DNA of 64,000 nucleotides. Source: Datura wrightii. Its lineage: Eukaryota; Streptophyta; Magnoliopsida; Solanales; Solanaceae. The notes beneath the pieces are model-generated. The model had not been told where the DNA came from. It did not search any database and was given only the letters and a program-made list of their open reading frames with translations. Positions 55,663 to 64,000 of this stretch are shown in pieces (within the stretch, counting starts at the first letter, position 1; each line of letters begins with the position of its first letter). A program made the translations under genes and the position numbers. The stretch spans positions 98,699,001-98,763,000 of the forward strand of contig JASDFA010000003.1 of NCBI GenBank assembly GCA_035772735.1. Direction: 5' to 3'.

Positions 55663-58312
55663 TGAAATACCCAAAAAGTCTCTTAGATCAGACCTGATAC
55701 TTATAGCAGAAAATGGAACCAGGGCTATTCAACAAGTCAAAGGAGGACTCGTCCTTCCATCCTACGGGCCATTGTATGTTGTGATTGGATTAGTTCCAGT
55801 GAACTACCAAAAATTGGCATAGAACTAACGAGTAGATTGGACAGACCGTTGTTTGATTGCACAGGTCGTTCTTTGGAGTTGTTGAATCAAGTTCAAAGTA
55901 TAATTCGGATGCAACATGAGAAACCACGACAAGATCCCACGACTTGTACCAGCGAGGTATAGGTCGTACTGAAGGGTCGTAGGAAGAGAGTTCAAAGAAT
56001 TTGTTTAGTGGAGGATTCATAGCTACAAACACTTAGTATGAGTTGTAATATGATTGTACAGATTGTCGTTTCAGTCATTAGTTAAGATATTGTAATGCCT
56101 ATAACTTTTGGGCTAAGTTTGGAACCATTTTAGGTATGTGGATAGATCCGAACCTGATAAATTCATGGAAACAAGGTGTTAATATCAATGCTTAAGTGTA
56201 AGAAGTACATTGCATACAAATTAAGGTCATAAGGATCCTCTAGCATAAAGTTGAGTTGACAGCCTTCTTACCAATTGAGTTTTCGTATAAGTTCTTACAA
56301 GTGTTAATTTCAAATGACTATAGATCCCATTTTACAAAGTGGTTTTGGGTAATTCAACACTTCAAATTGAAGACCTTTGAGTCTTCTTTCCAATGAATCC
56401 AACCTTGCATCAATCAAAGTTCGAAGTAAAACGTTATGAGCAGTTTAGTAAAGTAGCACCAGACATTGGACGAACCTCAGTACGGGTCGTCCTATCAAAC
56501 AATGACCCATCCCTTTGGTCATTGTTTCTGCCAGTTTCAGGCCTTTTTCCGATAGTTTGGGGGTATTTTGGTAACTCCTATGCTTTTAACTCCTAAATGA
56601 CATCATTTAGGCTTTCTAAAGGTTAGATTAAAGGAATTAACCTAGCCTAAATCTTCACCCTCTCCAAAAGAACGAGAGTTGGAACTAATTTCCTCTCAAG
56701 ATCAAAGCTAGGTTTCTTTATCAGACCTCTTTAAATCTTTTTGGTCTTTTCAAGGAAAGTCTAGGAGTCAATTACGTAGGTATGAAGGGTTATGAGTGGG
56801 GGAAAATCTCCACTCTCATGCCCTTTCAAGTCCAAATTCATGATTTATACTTCTCAAGTTCTAAATTGTGAAATTCTAGGGTTTAACCCAATTCAATGCA
56901 ATCTTCCATGCTATCTTTATGGGTTCAATTCTATAATGTTTCAATTAATGATTTATGGCTATTAGGGCAGATTTGAATCTTAATTTACTTATTGATTCAT
57001 GATTTCAAGTTTATGAAGATTATGCCCTATTATGCATGATTTATGAATTTCAAGCTTATGAGCCCATGATTTCAAGTATGATGAATTATCAATGTATGCA
57101 TGAATGATTATGAATTCTTAAACTTACGATTCCATGATTTTGAATTAGAAAGATTATTTCAAGTACATATGGTTCTATGATTTGGGCAAGCCCATGAAAA
57201 GTCAAGTATATTTTATCATGATTTTAGCCAAGGCTTACAAGATCAGTTTATGAAATGTTTCGGAGTCAATACTCTTCATATTCAAATTTAAGCTATTTAT
57301 TGAGAATATAATTAAGAGCTATATATATGTTTTAGGAGTAGTGTCTAGCACTGAGTAGGCTAAGAATTTTGAGGACCCTGGTCTCATAAACTACGCGCCA
57401 TAGTAGGTATATATTCATATTTGAGACCTCTCGAGAGAGTGCTTCCCCCGCCCGAGGGAACACCGGTGATATCACACCTCTATCGTTCTTTGCCTTGACA
57501 AGGCTTAGGATGACTCTACCCACTGGAGAAAGTTAGTTGGGGTATCATGTAAGCTTTTTCATGTTTTCAGTTACCTATGTTCATGTCTTAACATATTATG
57601 TTTTATAGCATATTTGACCCATTCACTAGTTTGAGTTTTCACTTATGACTTCAAGTATGGTACATTACATGATTTATACTTCTAAACCTTAGGTCATTAT
57701 ATTCAGCTTATGATGAATATCTCATGATCATGATTACTTCAGGAATATGGTTTTTAGCATGTTGTTCTTACTCTCATGTTCTGTCTTGTTTAATATTCAT
57801 GATTTGAGACTATTGTTTTACTAGCATGTTTTACTCACCTTACATACTCAGTACATCCAAAATACTAACTGCATATTCTATGCTATATCATTTCATGATA
57901 TAGATCCCAGTACTCAGACTCAGCTCGTAATTAGAAACGTTCCGGATTTGATCAGCTAGCAGGGGGTGAATCCTCATCTTTCAAGAACTAGAGTTATCTA
58001 CTTTATATCAATTCTTTTACCTTATTTTAGTTTCAGACTTTGGAGTTACCCGGGGGCTTTTCCCATCAGTTCATCAATTAGTAGAAGCTTTCAGACATAG
58101 AGTTAGCATGTTTAGCTTTGTGACTTAGTGTTTAACATTATCAGATTATCTTGTTATCTATAAGGAAATATCTTACATTTCAGTTTGCTTCCACTTAGTT
58201 TTCCTTATAAGTTATATTGTGCTAGTAATATGCCATGCCATGGGTTAGCTTAGAGCTATTTGTAGTTCTAAGTCCTGTGTCTCGAATCGGGATCCATGCT
58301 CAGGTCGTGACA
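55663..58312 (+). mobile_element. Solo LTR (Tekay-type) in the leader of E7
   Basis: 2650 bp, starts TGAAATACCCAAAAAGTC and ends gtcgtgaca, bounded by exact duplications cctag (55658-55662, 58313-58317). The host leader reads on across it: aagtgtcctag | cctagggtttctgaagcc, as in the uninterrupted leader of E11 (gtgtcctagggtttctga near 62028). It contains the tagcactgagtaggc and catactcagtacatcc landmarks. No coding content. Confidence 0.9.
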
Positions 58313-58419
58313 CCTAGGGTTTCTGAAGCCCCGTTAAGTAGAGTCTTTCATAATCTATATCGGGCGATGAAGTACCTCTCTCTAATCCTCTAACTCATGC
58401 TATACATATTTGCAGAAAT

Positions 58420-59586
58420 ATGCCTCCCCGACGAGTTAATGGAAGAATAAATGGCCACGACAATGGCAATGGAGATGGGCATCGGCCAGCCCCACCAACT
58501 CCAACTGATCCCTTGTTAGAGTAGGTTACTCATGCGGAGTTTAGGGCTGCATTTTAGTTGTTAGCACAGGCCATGACCGTGCATGTTAATCAGCAGGCTA
58601 TGGCTCATGTGAACCAAAATGGAAATGCAGAGGCAGCTAGGGTGCAAGACTTCATCAGGATGAACCCACTTGAGTTCTATGGGTCAAAAGTGGACGAGGA
58701 CCCACAGAAGTTTATTGAGGAGATCCAGAAGATTACCTAGGTGATAGGTGTTTCAGGAGAAAATAGTGCAGACTTGGCCTCATATTAGCTTTAGAGGATT
58801 GCTCATATATGGTTCCGATAGTGGAAGGAGAGAGGGGGAGTGGGTGCAGTCCCCGTTGGTTAGGATGAGTTTGTTACGACTTTCTTGGACAAATTCTCTC
58901 ACGAAAGCTGAGGGAAACAAAGGCAGTTGAGTTCATCAATCTAAAGCAGAATGATATGACTATCCAGGAGTATTCCTTGAAGTTTACCCAGCTATCCAAG
59001 TATGCTCCTGAGATGATTGCTGATCCGAGGACTCGTATGAGCAAGTTCATGAATAAGGTGGCAGATTCATTGGTCAAGGAGTGCAGGACCACCATCCTGA
59101 TTAGTGACATAGATATCTCCAGACTAATAATATATGCTTAGAAGATAGAGGCATAGTAGATGAAAGAAAAGGATAGAGAGGCACCGTCTTATGCAAAGCA
59201 CGATAGTTGGCCCTCTATCATCTTCTATCTGGTAGACTTGGTAAAAAGGCCCCGACTTATTTCCAGAATTAGAGTTAGACCGTGGCTTCGAGCTATGGGC
59301 ATTTCCAGTAGAGATCTAGTGGTGGACATCGTTGTTAGTCCCACCAGAGGTCATTAAGACTAGCTCCATCACAATGATCCATCCAGACCTTGAGGAGATT
59401 AGAGAGGCAGAGCATAAGGCTCTAGGGGTTAGAGGAGCATGACAGGAGAATGCCCTTTCCAAGCTTTCAGGAAGTGCAATAGGAAGCACCCCAGAGAGTG
59501 CTTGGTTTGTCTCAAATGTCTGCTTCGGGTATGGAGAGCCCTAACATATGCTAAGAGATTGTCTTCAGCTAGATAGGGTGATGGTA
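58420..59586 (+). pseudogene. E7 gag, degenerate and cut by E11
   Basis: Starts ATGCCTCCCCGACGA (MPPRRVNGR) after ttgcagaaat. The capsid region is readable (RMNPLEFYGSKVDEDPQKF, IAHIWFR, FTQLSKYAPEMIADPRTRMS). Many TAG stops stand where relatives have CAG or CAA: after DPLLE, after RAAF, after QKIT, after LASY, after IWFR. The zinc knuckle region near 59520 reads CFGYG, second Cys lost. The sequence stops at 59586, just after gatagggtgatgg, at the start of the E11 LTR. Confidence 0.88.
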
Positions 59587-61999
59587 TGTAATACCCTGGA
59601 AGTGCTTAAGACTGGACCCAGGATTTAAAAATGAAAGTTGAAAGAATTTGGGAAATTTTCCACACAACGGGTCACATAACGGATCTTTGGTCAAACCAAC
59701 GACCCATGGGAAGCATTTGTGGTGAGGTTTGACCGGTGTCAGTTGGAAGTAATGGTCAGTAACGACCCATTTTTTTTATACCACGAGTCATCGTTTGAGG
59801 TCTGGGGAGACTGGTCCTTAGCCTGAGAGGAAGTAATGGGTCATGGGATGATCCGTCGTGAGATAAAATGGATCATGGTGAGCAACCATGGAAAGGAGTA
59901 TTAAAACCTCCAGTCGAGGTAACGGGAGGAAACAATGACTCGTTGGAAGGAGGAACGAGTTATGGGTGGCTCGTGGGAAGGCTTGGTGCAGGACATGAAA
60001 GGGGAAATAAAGGACGATATAATGGACCATTGTCTGAAGCGACGACTCGTCCTTTCAAGTCGTGGGATCGAATCTGAGAATGTGAAGTTGGCTAGTGGGT
60101 GCAATGGATGGGTACCACGAGTCGTGGTACCAAGGCATGACTTGTTGAATCATCCGTGGACTCAAGCAGTGCAGAATTTTCAAGGAATTCATTAAGGGCA
60201 TTTTTGTCATTCCTAAGTCCTAGGGTCCTAAACTATGTCGTTTAAGGCTCGAAATGCAGTTTTTTATGAGGGTAAAACCTATCCTAGGATCATTCATATT
60301 CATGCATGCATATTGAAGGGGTTTAGGAGGTGATCAAGGAAGAGTTCTTCAAGTTTTCCTTCAATCCTTCATTGGGCTTTCAAGGAGTGATAGAATCTGA
60401 TATTCCCTAGGTATGTAGGTTTATGAGTGGATGAATCCTTTAACACCCATGCCCAATCCCTCTCTAAATCATGAATTTTCTATGTCAACTCTATGGGGTT
60501 TTAACCCAATGCATGAAATTCCTAATTCTCAACACGGGTATGATTTTTAAATATGTTTATACTATTTAACTATGATTCATGAGCAAGTTTTACATTGTTT
60601 TCAATAAAAATCATATTTCAAGCTTTATAAATTAAAATGGCCGTCTATTAGAAAATCATGAAAGTTGAGATTTATGATGAATGTTCAAGTATGATGAGAT
60701 ATTATTGATGAAAAGCATGTTATCAAGTTACCCATGTTTATAATCATGTTTTCAATATGAATTGAGTATTTTAAAGCATGTTAAAGTATTGGGCAAGCCC
60801 ACATGTTCAACTATGATTTATGATTTCCTGAATTAAGCTTACCACATGGTTTTGGAGTGAAGACTCCCAATTATTTTTTAGCTTGTGGTATGGTTAGAGC
60901 TAAAAGCTTCTCATAAGCATAAATTCAGATTTGAGATGCATTTTATTATTTTGCTTCGTCAATAGATGACGGTGAGCTTCATTGAAAAATGATAGAGAGC
61001 ATATGCATATTCTTGGGAGTGGTGTCTAGCACCGAGTAGGCTAAGGGTCGATCACCCTATGTCTCAGAACTACATGCCAACGTAGGATATTACTTACACA
61101 CATATATTACTTCGGGACCTCCACTGTGAGTTATCCCCTACCCCTATTGGGCCTCGAGCTTGATATCAATATCATGGTATCGTCCTTAGCCCTGGCAAGT
61201 CTTTGGATGGCTCTACCCACTTGAGTGTGATAGTTGGGACCACGTAAGCTCTATCATGGTATATCGGTTAAAAGAAGAGTCTCCCATTGTTCCTCATGAT
61301 TTCAATTATGCATGTTTATCACTCATGTTGTATATATCTATATATGTTCTAAAGCAGGTTTGAATCCAATGTTCAGCTTTATTTATGACTACTAGATTTC
61401 GGCTTTGGGTCAATCGATTCAATTATGATGTTATGTTATATTGAGATCATGTTTTCAGAAAGATAGCATGCAAGCCCTACTCTCAGATTCTTACTTGTTT
61501 ATGCTTTAAATTATGCATGTTTAAAAATGATTTTTTACTTATCTAAGCGGTTTTACTTACCCTTCTTACTCAGTACATTCCACGTACTAACCGCATACTC
61601 TATGCTGTATCATTTTATGATACAGGCCCCGGTACTCAGACTCAGCCCCCTCCTTAGCCAGCCTTTCAGAGTTAGCATCCTACGCTTTTTTGGTGAGTCC
61701 TCATCTCCCGAGGACCATGCTTTTCTTCATGTATTTTCAGTTTCAACTTAGTGAGTTAGTTGGGGTCTTGTCCCATCAACTCATCAGACTTAGAGGCTTT
61801 TCAGACAAAAAAGATGTATTCAGCTTCAGATTGTGTGTATTCTGATGTTATGTTTCTTTCAAACTTCTGCTAAGTTTATCATGTTAATTCTTTAGTTTTA
61901 TTGATTGAGTTAGATGAATGCTTATGCCATGGGTCGACTTGGGTCTCTCGAGGCTCCTTGTCCCGTGTCCCGGTCCAGGCCTCTATTTGGGTCGTGAAA
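59587..61999 (+). repeat. E11 5' LTR
   Basis: 2413 bp, starts TGTAATACCCTGGAAGTGC; the end is mutated to gtcgtgaaa. U3 is rich in acgactcgt-like motifs and has a 21-nt perfect palindrome at 60111-60131. Confidence 0.87.
60111..60131 (+). repeat. 21-nt perfect palindrome in E11 U3
   Basis: Ggtaccacga, centre g, tcgtggtacc. The core cacgagtcgtg occurs in several Tekay LTRs here. Confidence 0.9.
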
Positions 62000-62015
62000 A
62001 ACTTAGTATCAGAGC
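62000..62015 (+). promoter_or_regulatory. Primer binding site, iMet type, of E11
   Basis: Aacttagtatcagagc, one mismatch from AACTTGGTATCAGAGC. Confidence 0.85.
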
Positions 62016-62209
62016 AATAGGTTTTGAAGTGTCCTAGGGTTTCTGAAAGCCACATTAAGTAGAGTCTTCTTCTTGGGTGTGAAGCGCACCACACTTATGA
62101 TGAAGAGGCTATGAAACATTTTGGAAATGTTCCCTTCTTTCATGATCTATGTAGTGCGATGAAATGTCTCCCTATCCTTCTAATTTGTGCTATTCATGAT
62201 TGTAGAATC

Positions 62210-63392
62210 ATGGCTCCCCGTAGAGTGAATGGTAGGAGGAATAAAAATGGGAATGGCTACGAGGATGGAAACGAAAACGGGCATCAGCAAGCCCCACCAG
62301 TCCAGGAGCACCATGCACCGGCGCCGGTTGACTATTCAGATGTTAGCACAGGCCTTGACCACTTAGTTCAATCAACAGAAAGTTGCGCATGTCCCGCAAA
62401 ATGGCAATGCGGCGGTGCCCTAAGTCAAGGACTTCTTGAGAATAAACCCGCCAGAGTTCCTTGAGTCAAAAGTAGATGAGGACCCGCATGAGTTCATTGA
62501 TGAGATTGTGAAGATCACCCAAGTCATGTGGGTGAATGGCGTTGAGTGTGTGGAGTTGGCCTCATATCAGCTGAAAGAGGTCGCACACATCTGGTTTCGA
62601 CAATGGAAAGACAATAGGGCCACCGGAGCAGGCCCTGTCACTTGGGAGGAGTTCCATGTTGTGTTCCTAAATCAGTTCTTCCCTCATCAGATGAGGGAGT
62701 TGAAGGCAGCCGAGTTCGTGAATCTTAATCAAGGGAGAATGACGATGCAGGAGTATGCCCTTGAGTTCACTCACCTATCAAAGTATGCTCCAGATTTAGT
62801 GGATGATCAGAGGGTGCGGGTGAGTAGGTTTGTTCATGGCATGGAGGGCTATTTGGACAAGGATTGCATGACCTCTATGCTCCACTAGGATATGGATTTC
62901 CCTCAAATAGTTTTATACGCCTAGCAGATGGAGGTGGCGCATATGAAAGAGAGAGAGAGAGAGGGCAAGAGGGCCAGGACTGATAGTTATGGATTCTCTC
63001 AACCAAGGTCAGGTGGTGGGCACGACGGCAGACCCACCAGAGATCTTCAGCCCCAGCATCGTCAGCATTGAGTGTTCCATCTAGGCCTAGGCACGATCAA
63101 GGGGGGGAGAGCATCAGGCTCTAGGGATCATAGCAGCAGACCCACAGATTCTAGAATTCTAGCTTGCCGCAGGTGTGGTCAAAGTTACACGGGCCAATGC
63201 TTGGCAGGTTCAAGTACTTGCTTCGGATGTGGGAAGCCCGGTTACCCAGTAGTGAGAAAGGACCATGATGGGGGCAGAGGCCCAGCTTCCAATTCAGTAG
63301 CTCCTCTTATACGCTCAGCACAGCAGGGGTTATCTACTAGCACAGGTGGCGGCCAACACCAAAATATATTCTATGCCTTAGCATCCCACTAG
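62210..63392 (+). pseudogene. E11 gag, lightly degenerate
   Basis: Start ATGGCTCCCCGTAGAG (MAPRRVNGRRNKN). A frameshift near 62340 interrupts the N-terminal part. From 62436 the capsid domain is clean: RINPPEFLESKVDEDPHEFI, HIWFRQWKDN, FLNQFFPHQMRELKAAEF, LEFTHLSKYAPDL. TAG stops follow SMLH (CAG in E5) and VLYA (CAG in E5). The zinc knuckle is CFGCGKPGYPVVRKD: both early Cys are kept, but His is Tyr and the last Cys is lost. It ends at TAG before GAGCAGGAG, near the protease start. Confidence 0.88.
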
Positions 63393-63404
63393 GAGCAGGA
63401 GATC

Positions 63405-64000
63405 TCTCCGGATGTAGTCACCGGTATGTTACGAGTGTACCAACTTGATGTTTATACTTTTTTAGATCCGTGGGATACCTTTTCTTTTGTGACACCCTAT
63501 GTGGCCAGTAGCTATGGAGTCAGTCCAGAAGTCTTGTCAGAATCCTTCTTCGTCTCCACTCCAGTAGGTGATTTAGTTGTAGCTAGATAGGTGTATAGAA
63601 GTTGCCCGATCACAGTCCTTCAGAAAGTCACCTCAGCAGATTTGATAGAGTTAGCCATGATCGATTTTGATATTATCCTCAACATGGATTGGCTATTTTC
63701 ATGTTATGCCCCAGTTAATTGTAGAACCATGGCAGTAGAGTTCAGATTTCCGGGTGAGCCAGTCATCGAGTGGAAGGGTAGTTCAATTGTGCCTGTAGGT
63801 CGTTCCATTTCCTACCTTAAGGAAAAAAAGATGATTTCTAAGGGTTGAACATACCATCTAGTTAGGGTTAAGGATGCGATGTCTGAGACCCCGACTATCC
63901 AGTCAGTCCCAGTAGTATGTGAGTATCTAGAAGTCTTTCCAGATGGTCTACCGGGAATCCCTCCCGAGCGGGAGATTGATTTTGGCATTGACCTTCTTCC
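63405..64000 (+). pseudogene. E11 pol start: protease and linker to RT
   Basis: VVTGMLRVYQLDVYTF, then DPWDTFSFVTPYVASSYG, where relatives carry variants of DPxAT; the active-site loop is altered. TAG at about 63588 follows VVAR. IDFDIILNMDWLFSCYAPVN is the conserved protease C-terminal part (Gly to Asn in LGMDWL). TGA follows MISKG. The linker PPEREIDFGIDLLP leads toward RT, which lies outside the window. Confidence 0.87.

Larger units (their letters stand above)
27868..59586 (+). mobile_element. E7: Tekay-type chromovirus, split by E8/E9 and a solo LTR
   Basis: 5' LTR at 27868-28241 plus 53771-55625, primer site 55626-55641, leader interrupted by a solo LTR (55663-58312), gag from 58420. 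At 59587 another element (E11) begins inside its gag. It inserted after codon DERKELV of E6, with gttag as the left flank (27863-27867). The remaining pol lies outside the window, if present. By nesting it is younger than E6 and older than E8. Confidence 0.8.
59587..64000 (+). mobile_element. E11: Tekay-type chromovirus, continues beyond the window
   Basis: 5' LTR 59587-61999, primer site, gag, protease and the linker to RT are present; the rest is outside. It inserted into E7 gag, with left flank tggta (59582-59586) as the expected duplication. It has fewer stops than E5, so it is probably younger. Confidence 0.88.

Overview
The window is repeat-derived plant nuclear DNA, and I found no convincing host gene in its 64 kb. 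It is a nest of Ty3/gypsy LTR retrotransposons of two lineages. Athila-type elements have a tRNA-Asp primer site, gag-protease-RT-RNase H-integrase order, and an extra ORF downstream of pol in the two pol-bearing copies. Del/Tekay-type chromoviruses have a tRNA-iMet-like primer site and a C-terminal chromodomain. The protein and LTR styles suggest a solanaceous plant with a large genome, possibly pepper (Capsicum); that is inference from general familiarity.

Layout. 1-6790 is an old, decayed non-autonomous Athila-like element (E1). A minus-strand solo LTR sits inside it (2312-4595), and a young minus-strand non-autonomous element sits in its 3' LTR (E2, 6791-12718, target duplication cctat). 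12867-16456 holds two partial chromovirus LTRs. 16483-24881 is a gag-to-chromodomain Tekay element full of stops (E5), whose 3' LTR is cut short and fused to another Tekay gag-pol fragment (E6, 24882-27867). A further Tekay element (E7) starts at 27868. Its 5' LTR is split by a minus-strand Athila-type element (E8, 28242-53765, duplication acaat/acagt). E8 is itself split inside RT by a plus-strand Athila-type element (E9, 36184-49099, duplication cattg). E7 resumes at 53771, carries a solo LTR in its leader (55663-58312, duplication cctag), and its gag is cut at 59587 by another Tekay element (E11) that runs off the window.

How the parts work together. E9 is the best preserved. Its pol reads through 1346 codons, but gag has one stop, gag and pol are put out of frame by a 1-nt deletion relative to E8, and the downstream accessory ORF (aORF) has one stop and one frameshift. 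E2 lacks pol. It shares primer site, leader, post-stop stem-loop, pre-PPT hairpin and LTR start with E8/E9, so it was probably mobilised by such elements. E1 and E2 encode the same unusual CCHC protein.

Most striking are small dyad-symmetric elements whose two arms change together between families: GTGNCAC-centred palindromes near the LTR TATA box and again between pol and the aORF, a GGG-AGGCAA-CCC stem-loop just after the pol stop, a hairpin at the LTR 5' end, and an AGGA-loop hairpin before the polypurine tract. The pol-aORF spacer looks like a copy of the LTR promoter-proximal module followed by a TATA-like box and a short leader intron, which suggests separate expression of the aORF. All comparisons are by eye.
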